Below, piece by piece: positions 1 to 5,657 of a stretch of DNA of 13,368 nt. The notes beneath the pieces are model-generated. The model was not told the DNA's origin, searched no databases, and saw only the letters and a list, made by a program, of their open reading frames with translations. The position numbers and the translations under genes are program-made. Position 1 is the stretch's first letter. Each line of letters starts with the position of its first letter. This DNA comes from JALZHR01 sp036388635 (lineage in GTDB: Bacteria; Acidobacteriota; Blastocatellia; Pyrinomonadales; Pyrinomonadaceae), in assembly GCA_036388635.1 (NCBI GenBank), contig DASVRL010000232.1, positions 1-13,368 on the forward strand, given 5' to 3'.

Positions 1-163
1 AAGCGGAAAATCCTTTCGGACACAAAAAAGAAACGCTGTTTATCTGACAAGGAACAGTTTTGCTGCCGACCGGCTTTGGCTGGGCGACAGGTTTTTGCCC
101 GTTCGCCGCTAGAGAAAAGCAGGCAAGTAAAAACAACAACGAGACTGTTCCGAAATAATTCAT
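1..163 (-). CDS. Secreted or lipoprotein, N-terminal part only (function unknown)
   Basis: An open frame reads from an ATG at 163 without a stop to the left edge, giving 54 complete codons. The first 22 residues look like a signal peptide: MNYF, then a hydrophobic stretch with LLFLLACFSLA. LLAC could be a lipobox, making Cys15 the lipidated residue; otherwise signal peptidase I could cut near Ala20-Asn21. The mature start is rich in Pro, Lys and Gln, and two cysteines follow in the contexts TVPCQ and FLCPKG. The ATG lies 5 bp after the nuoC stop, so it is probably co-transcribed with nuo, although no Shine-Dalgarno is visible. I do not recognise the family. The gene is cut by the window, so its role cannot be judged. 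Confidence 0.6.
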   Translation of the reverse strand, partial: MNYFGTVSLLFLLACFSLAANGQKPVAQPKPVGSKTVPCQINSVSFLCPKGFSA

Positions 164-168
164 CAAAA

Positions 169-648
169 TTAAGTCAAGCTATACGGCTCATAACCGCGCA
201 GCGGGTAATCTTTGCGCAGCGCGTGACCGTCGAAATCCGACGGCAGCAGAATTCTTTCCAGATTCGGATGACCGTCGAAAATCACGCCGAACATATCGAA
301 GGTTTCGCGCTCGTGCCAGTTTGCCGTGCGCCAGACGGTCGTCACGGTCGGAACGTTCGGCGCGTCTTCCGAAAGCAAAACTTTCAGGCGCAGTCGATTA
401 TAATGAACCGTCGAAAACAGATGATAATTGACCTCCAAACGCGGGTCTTCTTCCGCGCCGCGGTCGGCGCCGCAAATATCTGCCAAAAGGTCGAAATCGT
501 GGGTCGTTTTTAAAAAACGGCAGACCTCCTCGATTGCTTCGCGCGGCACATAAACGCTGACTTCGCCGAAAGTGTTTTTTAAATCGGCGACCCACGCCGG
601 ATTTTCGGCTTTCAATTTTTCGACGTATCCAAGCAGTTGTTCGGACAT
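169..648 (-). CDS. nuoC: NADH-quinone oxidoreductase subunit C (complex I 30 kDa)
   Basis: This is the 159-residue NuoC subunit of the peripheral arm of complex I. It helps join the NADH-oxidising module to the quinone-reducing module on the cytoplasmic side of the membrane. The family signature is clear in residues 109-152: NWHERETFDMFGV, then GHPNLERILLPSDFDGH and LRKDYPLRGY. The N-terminal part, with DFDLLADICGAD at 51-62, is also typical. It is a stand-alone NuoC, not a NuoCD fusion. The ATG at 648 fits the family start, but the region before it is T- and A-rich with no Shine-Dalgarno. It lies 65 bp after nuoB, and that gap holds a terminator-like hairpin. The gene that follows is a secreted protein, not nuoD. 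Confidence 0.95.
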   Translation of the reverse strand: MSEQLLGYVEKLKAENPAWVADLKNTFGEVSVYVPREAIEEVCRFLKTTHDFDLLADICGADRGAEEDPRLEVNYHLFSTVHYNRLRLKVLLSEDAPNVPTVTTVWRTANWHERETFDMFGVIFDGHPNLERILLPSDFDGHALRKDYPLRGYEPYSLT

Positions 649-665
649 AATTTATACAAAAAGAG

Positions 666-696
666 GCGGTGAAGTTTTTCGTAAATCTTTCACCGC
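666..696 (-). terminator. Hairpin plus T-tract between nuoB and nuoC
   Basis: The arms GCGGTGAA (666-673) and TTCACCGC (689-696) form a perfect 8-bp stem with a 15-nt loop. Read on the minus strand, the stem is followed after CTC by a run of five T. This is the layout of an intrinsic terminator or attenuator placed inside the nuo operon, 18 bp upstream of the nuoC start. It could lower nuoC and downstream transcript levels or act as an RNA processing site. Confidence 0.45.
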
Positions 697-713
697 TTCA
701 TTTAATCTTTTTA

Positions 714-1346
714 CTACGAAGATTTTCTCCGCTCGTGTTTTGACGGAATCGTATAGGGACGCGTGTCGGCGCGTCTGGATGCCGTCATCGACTCGCTGCC
801 CATCGTGACGGGCAAAGTGCCGGGAATAAGCGCCTCTCGCGATTCTTCTTCAAACGTATCGCGACGGTCTTTGACCGATTCCTTCATAATCTTGTCCTGC
901 AACATCATAATCGCGTGAACAAGCATTTCCGGGCGCGGCGGGCAGCCCGGCACATAAACGTCGACCGGAACGATTTTATCGACGCCCTGGACAATCGCGT
1001 AATTATCGAAAACGCCGCCCGTCGTCGCGCAGGCGCCCATCGAGATAACCCATTTCGGTTCGGGCATCTGGTCGTAGATGCGTCTTAAAACCGGCGCCAT
1101 TTTGCGCGAAACGCGCCCCGAAACAATCATCACGTCAGCCTGGCGGGGTGAAGCGCGAAACGTTTCCGCGCCGAAACGCGAAAGGTCATGACGGGCTGAA
1201 ACCGTGTTCATCATCTCAATGGCGCAGCAAGCCAAGCCGAACGTCGCCGGCCAGAGCGAGGATTTTCTCGCCCAGTTGACGACTGCGTCGAGCTTGACCG
1301 TGATAACGTCAGGTAACGATTCAAAAAGTGTATTTTCTAAACCCAT
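714..1346 (-). CDS. nuoB: NADH-quinone oxidoreductase subunit B (complex I PSST)
   Basis: NuoB carries the terminal [4Fe-4S] cluster N2 that passes electrons to quinone. All four expected cysteines are visible in the protein: the tandem pair Cys40-Cys41 in GLACCAIEMM, Cys106 in MGACATTGG, and Cys135 in VPGCPPRPE. The 210-residue product is longer than many NuoB proteins because of a charged tail after about residue 160 that ends in HERRKSS. The ATG at 1346 has GGAG 7 bases upstream and follows the nuoA stop by 17 bp, so the two are co-transcribed. The protein sits at the base of the peripheral arm, next to NuoC and NuoD. Confidence 0.96.
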   Translation of the reverse strand: MGLENTLFESLPDVITVKLDAVVNWARKSSLWPATFGLACCAIEMMNTVSARHDLSRFGAETFRASPRQADVMIVSGRVSRKMAPVLRRIYDQMPEPKWVISMGACATTGGVFDNYAIVQGVDKIVPVDVYVPGCPPRPEMLVHAIMMLQDKIMKESVKDRRDTFEEESREALIPGTLPVTMGSESMTASRRADTRPYTIPSKHERRKSS

Positions 1347-1363
1347 TATTCAACTCCAAATTC

Positions 1364-1858
1364 TCAAGCGGCGCGTTTTTCCTGCTGCATCGTGCGCGCT
1401 CTTTTCGTGGCGGCAGTCAGCGCTCTGGCTTCGGCGCGAGCTTCGGAACGCGCCTGCAAATTCCAGTCAAACACGCCTTTTTTCCAAACATAGACAAGAC
1501 CGGCAATCAGCGTCGCGATAAAAATCATAACTTCGATAAAAGCAATCGTGCCGAAAGCCGCGCCGCTGATCTCGTCTCGCATCAAACTCTTGAAAGCCAC
1601 TGCGAAAGGAATCAAAAATAAAACTTCGATGTCGAACAGCAAAAACGCCACGCCGACCATATAAAATTTGACCGAAAACCTATCGTGCGCCGACCCGACC
1701 GGGTCTTTGCCGCATTCGTAAGGCATCAGTTTCGTCGCCGTTCTTTTTCGCGGTCCGATTAATTGCGTGACCAGAATCTGGCTCGCCGCAAAACCCGCCG
1801 CAACGACAAACATTACGACAATCGGAAGATACGCCCCAATATCAAATACAGATGACAT
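1364..1858 (-). CDS. nuoA: NADH-quinone oxidoreductase subunit A
   Basis: NuoA is a small membrane subunit of complex I near the quinone site. Three hydrophobic helices are visible at about residues 9-32, 65-90 and 100-125. The conserved loop motif YECG is at 47-50 and the second helix contains FLLFDIEVLFL, both typical of the family. At 164 residues it is longer than usual: an Ala/Arg/Glu-rich tail with the pattern ARSEARAEARAL begins near 136. The start ATG has GGAG seven bases upstream. It is the first gene of the minus-strand nuo block and is transcribed away from the gene at 2123. Confidence 0.95.
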   Translation of the reverse strand: MSSVFDIGAYLPIVVMFVVAAGFAASQILVTQLIGPRKRTATKLMPYECGKDPVGSAHDRFSVKFYMVGVAFLLFDIEVLFLIPFAVAFKSLMRDEISGAAFGTIAFIEVMIFIATLIAGLVYVWKKGVFDWNLQARSEARAEARALTAATKRARTMQQEKRAA

Positions 1859-1938
1859 TTAGATTCTCCTCAGTCCTCTTCTGTTGCTCTCAAAACGCGC
1901 TCAACAGACGATAAATTCTCGTTAAAAACAGCTTGAGA

Positions 1939-1966
1939 ATTATGGCACAAGTTAATCGTAAGTGAA
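1939..1966 (-). promoter_or_regulatory. Candidate sigma-70-type promoter for nuoABC
   Basis: On the minus strand TTCACT (1966-1961) and CATAAT (1944-1939) are separated by 16 bp. They match the -35 and -10 consensus at 4/6 and 5/6 positions. The implied leader before nuoA is about 75-80 nt. It is a pattern match only. Confidence 0.35.
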
Positions 1967-1970
1967 GCTA

Positions 1971-2061
1971 GACGGAGAGTCAAGAGTCGAGCGTCGAGAG
2001 TCGTCGATCGCCGGTCGGGAAACGATTTTCCGCCTCTCCGTCCGCAAGTCACGACGCTCGA
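1971..2061. repeat. Heptamer repeat with two interleaved inverted repeats in the divergent nuoA/2123 gap
   Basis: From 1975 to 2016 the DNA reads as six 7-bp steps, each ending in GTC or ATC: GAGAGTC, AAGAGTC, GAGCGTC, GAGAGTC, GTCGATC, GCCGGTC. Around it, the arms 1971-1979 and 2034-2042 (GACGGAGAG / CTCTCCGTC) form one perfect inverted repeat. The arms 1987-1996 and 2052-2061 (TCGAGCGTCG / CGACGCTCGA) form a second. They are interleaved in the order 1-2-1'-2', which in RNA would be a pseudoknot-like layout. The 264-bp gap contains no gene that I can support. Confidence 0.6.
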
Positions 2062-2075
2062 ATTAATTTTATCCG

Positions 2076-2104
2076 TTGACCGTCCATAAAGGCTTATGTT
2101 ACTT
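2076..2104 (+). promoter_or_regulatory. Weak candidate promoter for the gene at 2123
   Basis: TTGACC (2076-2081) matches the -35 consensus at five of six positions. At 17-bp spacing the -10 would be TTACTT, a poor match. The leader would be very short. This is offered only as the best candidate in the gap. Confidence 0.2.
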
Positions 2105-2122
2105 TCATAAAGGACACAAAAT

Positions 2123-3049
2123 GTGTCCGAGATTCGCCGCCTTTCTCGCCAAATTGCCGTGATTACGGGTTTTAATACAGACATTGAATATAACGGAGTG
2201 ACTTATCACGTCCAGACTGAGGACAAGGGCGTGAATACGCCGCTGATTTTGTCGCTGGTCTATGACCGCGGCACGATTCTGGCTAGTAAACGCTCGCCTT
2301 ACGACGATTTGCTCGCCGGCGAGCTGGACGAAAGACAGCTTGCCGAGCGCCTGCAAAAGCAGCATCATCTCATCTGCGCGGCGATAAAAGCCGGTCGCAT
2401 CGAAGATTTGCGGCGGATGACGATGAAGGAATCCGCGAACAAGAAAAAAGGTCTGGTCGCGCAAAAAGAAATCAAAGCTCCGGCGCCGGAAAAACCGGAA
2501 ACGAAAAGGGAAGAAATCCCGATGCCCGACCTGCTGACTAAAAACGCCGGGCAGTTTGAGCCGGATTTTCAGCCGCAGATTCAGGCTCAAGCCGCAACCC
2601 AAACCGAAGAAGCGATTTTTGAAATTCCCATCAGCATTCTCGAAGAGCCGATTATCGAAGCGGTCGAAATCGTCGAAGAAGAAACGATTCTGCCGGTCGA
2701 TGCGGTCGAAATCATCAACGATTTTACAAAAGCCGAAACGCTCGACGAAGAACAGCTGACGATTGAACTGCTCAATTCGCCGACCTTCAAGGGCGGCGAG
2801 CGAAAAACCTTGAGCATTCTGGTTTATCGCGGGCGCGAGGAAAGCGGCTTGAACGGCGCGCACGTACTGGTCAAAGTTATCGGCTCGTCGTTTCGCCCGT
2901 TGATTTTTCACGCCAAGACCGACAGCAACGGCGTCGCCATCGTCCACCTGCAACTGCCGCAATTCAAACAGGGACGCGCGGCGGTGCTGGTCAAAGCGAT
3001 GAGCGGCGGCGAGGAAGTTGAATTAAGAAGAGTGATTCAGCATAATTGA
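2123..3049 (+). CDS. Conserved two-domain protein, function unknown
   Basis: The 308-residue protein has three parts. Residues 13-100 form a conserved domain with NTDIEYNGVTYHVQTED, then ILASKRSPYDDL and ICAAIKAGRIEDL. Residues 105-220 are a linker rich in Glu, Pro and Gln with many acidic repeats. Residues 225-308 look like a beta-sandwich of the Ig-like or carboxypeptidase-regulatory kind, with GLNGAHVLVKV, then KTDSNGVAIVHLQLP. No signal peptide or membrane helix is seen, so it is probably cytoplasmic. I recall the N-terminal domain from Acidobacteriota proteins of unknown role. The start is GTG at 2123, with AAGGA 8 bases upstream. An overlapping ATG at 2121 gives only a 13-codon frame, and a GTG at 2159 lacks a ribosome site. 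thiS follows 35 bp downstream. Confidence 0.8.
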   Translation: MSEIRRLSRQIAVITGFNTDIEYNGVTYHVQTEDKGVNTPLILSLVYDRGTILASKRSPYDDLLAGELDERQLAERLQKQHHLICAAIKAGRIEDLRRMTMKESANKKKGLVAQKEIKAPAPEKPETKREEIPMPDLLTKNAGQFEPDFQPQIQAQAATQTEEAIFEIPISILEEPIIEAVEIVEEETILPVDAVEIINDFTKAETLDEEQLTIELLNSPTFKGGERKTLSILVYRGREESGLNGAHVLVKVIGSSFRPLIFHAKTDSNGVAIVHLQLPQFKQGRAAVLVKAMSGGEEVELRRVIQHN

Positions 3050-3068
3050 TTTTAGATTTTAGATTTTA
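3048..3068 (+). repeat. Three tandem GATTTTA heptamers
   Basis: Three perfect copies of GATTTTA (3048-3054, 3055-3061, 3062-3068) begin inside the stop codon of the 2123 gene and fill most of the gap to thiS. It is one of several 7-bp period tracts in this window. Confidence 0.85.
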
Positions 3069-3084
3069 AATTTGCGATTGGAAG

Positions 3085-3285
3085 ATGAAAGTTTTTATCA
3101 ACGGCGAAACCAGAGAGATTGAAAGTAATCTGAACTTGCAGGAGCTGCTCCGCCGTTTTGAATTGCCTTCGGAACGCATCGCCGTCGAATTGAACCGCGA
3201 AGTCGTCCGCAAAAAAGATTGGGAAACGATCGAAATCAAGGACGCCGACAAAATCGAAATCGTCCATTTCGTCGGCGGCGGTTGA
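3085..3285 (+). CDS. thiS: Sulfur carrier protein ThiS
   Basis: ThiS is the small ubiquitin-like carrier that brings sulfur as a C-terminal thiocarboxylate to ThiG when the thiazole ring of thiamine is made. The 66-residue length, the start MKVFINGETREI, the central ELNREVVRKKDW and the end IEIVHFVGGG all fit the family. The last two glycines are the residues adenylylated by ThiF and thiolated. It has three glycines at the end where two is the norm, which should not prevent function. GGA lies only a few bases before the ATG, so the ribosome site is weak and translation may depend on the upstream gene. thiG lies 648 bp downstream, with another gene between. Confidence 0.9.
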   Translation: MKVFINGETREIESNLNLQELLRRFELPSERIAVELNREVVRKKDWETIEIKDADKIEIVHFVGGG

Positions 3286-3288
3286 AAC

Positions 3289-3319
3289 AATTACGAATTA
3301 AAAATTAAGAATTATGAAT
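3289..3319 (+). repeat. Degenerate AATTANN heptamer repeat after thiS
   Basis: Directly after thiS the DNA reads AATTACG, AATTAAA, AATTAAG, AATTATG, AATA. That is four 7-bp steps with a fixed AATTA core and two variable bases, plus a partial fifth. It lies just before the terminator hairpin. Confidence 0.8.
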
Positions 3320-3320
3320 A

Positions 3321-3360
3321 GCGGATTAAATTTTTCTAATTTAGTCCGCATTTCTTTTGC
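3321..3360 (+). terminator. Intrinsic terminator after thiS
   Basis: GCGGATTAAATT (3321-3332) pairs with AATTTAGTCCGC (3338-3349) over 12 bp, with one G-U wobble and a 5-nt loop. A T-rich tract (ATTTCTTTT) follows. It probably ends the 2123-thiS transcript and so separates thiS from thiG transcription. Confidence 0.6.
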
Positions 3361-3398
3361 GCGGGCTTTTATTGTAAATTCAGAGATATGCCGGGCGT

Positions 3399-3899
3399 AT
3401 GAAGATTGCAGCTCAAACCATTTTACTTTTGATTGTTTGTTTTGCGTCGATTGAGGCGCAGCAGCAGAGGCGTCTTCCGCGTTTTGAAGATTATGCGGTC
3501 AGGGAAATTTATAGGGGAAAAACGGCTTCCGTAAAATTGACCAGCTCGTCGGCGAGAATGTTTCGGACAATGCTGCGCCAAAACGCCGCGCACGGCGTAA
3601 ACTTCGCCGGGCATTTTATTCTTGCGACCTGGGGTTGCGGTTCGGATTGTCATTCGTTCGCCGTTATCGACGCTAAAACGGGGAGAGTGTATTTTTCGCC
3701 TTCGATTTCTTTTGTCGGCGGGCAGATGTCTCAGGATGAAGACCGTTTGCAGTTCCGGAAAAACAGCAGCTTGCTGATAGTCGCCGGCGCGAGAAACGAC
3801 GAAGAAATCGGTAAGTTTTATTATGTGTGGAAAAACAATCGCCTGAGATTGATTCGCAAAACGAAACTTCCGCTGACGAACGCAGCAGTAGAGAATTGA
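3399..3899 (+). CDS. Small secreted protein, function unknown
   Basis: The 166-residue product starts with a signal peptide: MKIAAQ, a hydrophobic core TILLLIVCFA, and a likely cut after IEAQ. The mature protein contains NFAGHFILATWGCGSDCHSF at about 70-89, with two cysteines four residues apart that could form a disulfide outside the cytoplasm. FAVIDAKTGRVYF follows, and the C-terminal part (FYYVWKNNRLRLIRK) suggests a beta-rich fold. I do not know a function. It lies between thiS and thiG but is separated from thiS by a terminator, and nothing in it suggests a thiamine role. The ATG at 3399 has no clear ribosome site. Confidence 0.75.
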   Translation: MKIAAQTILLLIVCFASIEAQQQRRLPRFEDYAVREIYRGKTASVKLTSSSARMFRTMLRQNAAHGVNFAGHFILATWGCGSDCHSFAVIDAKTGRVYFSPSISFVGGQMSQDEDRLQFRKNSSLLIVAGARNDEEIGKFYYVWKNNRLRLIRKTKLPLTNAAVEN

Positions 3900-3933
3900 A
3901 AATCGATAGAAATTTATTATCTGGAATTATTTT

Positions 3934-4704
3934 ATGTCTGATTCATTTGTTTTAGCCGGAAAAACTTTTAATTCGCGCCTCATCATCGGGACGGGAAAAT
4001 ATCGCTCGCACCGGGAAATGGAGGCGGCGCACGCGGCTTCCGAAGCCGAGATGGTGACGGTCGCCGTCAACCGCGTGCCGCTCGACCGCGCCACCGAATC
4101 TTTTCTCGATTATCTCTCGCCGCAGATGCAGATTTTGCCGAACACGGCTGGCTGTTACGACGCCGAACACGCCATTCGCACGGCGCGCCTCGCCCGCGAA
4201 GCGCTCGAAACCGACTGGATAAAGCTCGAAGTCATCGGCGATAAAGTCACGCTTTTGCCCGACAACGAGCAAACTCTGGAAGCCGCGCGCGTTCTCGTCA
4301 AAGAAGGTTTTATTGTTTTGCCGTATTTTTCCGACGATTTGATTATGGCGAAAAAACTGCTTGATATAGGCTGTCCCGCCGTGATGCCGCTCGCCGCGCC
4401 GATCGGTTCGGGAATGGGCGTGCAGAATCCTTCCAATCTGCGGATTATGCGCGAGCAATTGCCCGACGCCGTGATTATCGTCGATGCCGGCGTCGGCGTG
4501 CCGTCGGACGCGGCGATTGCGATGGAACTCGGCGCGGATGCGATTCTGATGAACACGGCAATCGCCGAAGCCAGAGACGCCGCGCAGATGGCGACGGCGA
4601 TGAAACTGGCGGTGCAGGCGGGAAGATTGGCTTATTTGTCCGGCAGAATGCCGAAACGCCTCTACGCCAGCGCGTCGAGCCCGATTGAAGGCGCGATTAA
4701 ATAA
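3934..4704 (+). CDS. thiG: Thiazole synthase ThiG
   Basis: ThiG condenses 1-deoxy-D-xylulose 5-phosphate, dehydroglycine and the sulfur from ThiS thiocarboxylate into the thiazole phosphate part of thiamine. The 256-residue TIM-barrel protein has the expected marks: SRLIIGTGKY at 14-23, LPNTAGCYDAEHA at 68-80, the Schiff-base lysine Lys97 in DWIKLEVIGD, then GSGMGVQNP and DAGVGVPSDAA for phosphate binding. It is full length. The ATG is preceded by a weak GGA 8 bases upstream. thiS is nearby but not adjacent, and no thiH, thiO, thiE or thiF is in the window, so dehydroglycine synthesis must be encoded elsewhere. No TPP riboswitch was recognised upstream. Confidence 0.96.
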   Translation: MSDSFVLAGKTFNSRLIIGTGKYRSHREMEAAHAASEAEMVTVAVNRVPLDRATESFLDYLSPQMQILPNTAGCYDAEHAIRTARLAREALETDWIKLEVIGDKVTLLPDNEQTLEAARVLVKEGFIVLPYFSDDLIMAKKLLDIGCPAVMPLAAPIGSGMGVQNPSNLRIMREQLPDAVIIVDAGVGVPSDAAIAMELGADAILMNTAIAEARDAAQMATAMKLAVQAGRLAYLSGRMPKRLYASASSPIEGAIK

Positions 4705-4705
4705 A

Positions 4706-4950
4706 CCGCTCGTGTGAATAAGTAAACTCCGTGTGTGTAAGAGGAAACTGCTCGTGTGTAAAAGTAACTCGCTCGTGTATAAAAGTAACTTGCTTGTGCA
4801 GAACTTCTACACGCTCGTGCAAGACTTCTACATAGCCGTGCAAAACTTCTACCTGCTTGTGTATAAAAGTTACATAGCCGTGCAGAACTTCTACTCGGTC
4901 GTGTATAAAAGTAACTTGGCTGTGCAGAGAAGTTACTTAGCCGTGCAGAT
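4706..4950 (+). repeat. 21-bp tandem array: 11 full units plus a 14-bp partial unit
   Basis: The array starts one base after the thiG stop and ends on the base before the ATG at 4951, so it fills the whole gap. Units begin at 4706, 4727, 4748, 4769, 4790, 4811, 4832, 4853, 4874, 4895, 4916 and 4937. Each has a left half like GCTCGTG or AGCCGTG and one of two right halves: TATAAAAGTAAC (units 3, 4, 8, 10) or CAGAACTTCTAC (units 5, 6, 7, 9). Unit 11 has CAGAGAAGTTAC, in which the AACTTCT core is inverted. Units 1 and 2 are degenerate. There are no spacers, so it is not CRISPR. A 21-bp step equals two helical turns, which places every unit on the same DNA face. Confidence 0.95.
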
Positions 4951-4954
4951 ATGA
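4733..4954 (+). CDS. Possible heptad-repeat peptide encoded by the 21-bp array (doubtful)
   Basis: Because 21 is a multiple of 3, one frame stays open through the array from a GTG at 4733. It encodes 73 residues as seven-residue repeats such as LVYKSNL, LVQNFYT, AVQNFYL and VVYKSNL. Its TGA overlaps the ATG of the next gene as ATGA, a common arrangement for translational coupling. Against it: there is no Shine-Dalgarno, the start is GTG, unit 1 has a stop in this frame, and the opposite strand is also open, so the open frame may be only a by-product of the repeat. No known family. Confidence 0.15.
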   Translation: MCKRKLLVCKSNSLVYKSNLLVQNFYTLVQDFYIAVQNFYLLVYKSYIAVQNFYSVVYKSNLAVQRSYLAVQI

Positions 4955-5646
4955 ATGTAAACCCGCAAAGACGCTCGAATCCGGCAATCTGTTTTCTTCC
5001 GCCCGCGCTCGGCGCTTGTTGTCTTTTCGGAACGTTTATGGCGGCTTTTCTGGTCAAAGACAAAATCGCGGAAAGAGTGCGAGAGCGGCGCGAAGCCGCA
5101 AATTTCTCGCGTAATTTTGACCTTGCTTCCGTTAAGCCCGATTACGAGCTTGAATCCATCACGCAGAGGATTAGGTTCAAAGACTCTGAAATTTCTATGG
5201 CGGAAGCGGCGAGCCGAGGCGAAAAAGTCCTTCGCGAGGCTGAAGAGTCGTTAAATAAAAAATCGAATGGAAGGAAAATCAGTCCAGCCCCGGCAAATTC
5301 CGCACCGGAAACGGGCGCGAAAATCGAAAAACTGAAAGAAGAAAGAGCGCAGCTCGTCGCCAAGCGCGACGCGCTTCTGGAAAAAAGGCGAACGAAAAAT
5401 ACCAGGTCGCGAAGCTGGGGCGATTGGTTTGACGAATTCAATCTTAAGATTCTTCTGACGGCGCTTCCGCTCGTCGGGCTTTCGCTCTGGCTCGTCCCGC
5501 AAACCTTCTGGCTGAAACTTCCGGCGAGAAATCCTTTGTCGCTGACCGATTTCGAGCGCCGGTGCGTTTTGTTTGTCGCCGTCGCCATTATCACCTCGGC
5601 GCTCGGATTTCTGCTTTTCGTCTGGTTTCTGTCGATTACCTCGTGA
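4951..5646 (+). CDS. Membrane protein with three helices and a charged coiled-coil middle, function unknown
   Basis: The 231-residue protein has a hydrophobic helix at about 12-34, a long charged middle part, and two more helices at about 165-187 and 204-228. The middle includes KIEKLKEERAQLVAKRDALL at 124-143, likely coiled coil, and the Pro/Ala-rich SPAPANSAPE at 111-120. I recognise no family. The start ATG directly abuts the 21-bp array and has no ribosome site, so initiation may depend on the repeat leader or on coupling. The stop is 11 bp before the cytochrome gene, so the two are probably co-transcribed. With odd helix number the ends face opposite sides of the membrane. Confidence 0.7.
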   Translation: MNVNPQRRSNPAICFLPPALGACCLFGTFMAAFLVKDKIAERVRERREAANFSRNFDLASVKPDYELESITQRIRFKDSEISMAEAASRGEKVLREAEESLNKKSNGRKISPAPANSAPETGAKIEKLKEERAQLVAKRDALLEKRRTKNTRSRSWGDWFDEFNLKILLTALPLVGLSLWLVPQTFWLKLPARNPLSLTDFERRCVLFVAVAIITSALGFLLFVWFLSITS

Positions 5647-5657
5647 CTTTTACGAAA

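Noticed and set aside
1859..2122. TPP riboswitch ahead of the thiS transcript
   Set aside because: The conserved CUGAGA and related TPP-motif strings were not found here or in front of thiG.
2121..2162. ATG at 2121 as the start of the 2123 gene
   Set aside because: It is in another frame and stops after 13 codons; GTG at 2123 keeps the long frame and has AAGGA at good spacing.
2105..2962. 285-codon minus-strand frame opposite the gene at 2123
   Set aside because: Its product is Arg/Phe-rich with no family features, the typical shadow of a Glu-rich gene; the plus-strand frame has a ribosome site and conserved domains.
4706..4950. CRISPR array
   Set aside because: Units follow one another at 21 bp with no spacers, and the units vary in two fixed styles. 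No cas genes are near.
4662..5063. 133-codon minus-strand frame across the array
   Set aside because: Open only because the 21-bp unit lacks stops in that frame; it also runs into thiG and the start of the next gene, and has no ribosome site.
5562..5657. Longer N-terminus for the cytochrome
   Set aside because: The extension would place the lipoprotein signal peptide in the middle and overlap the membrane protein gene.
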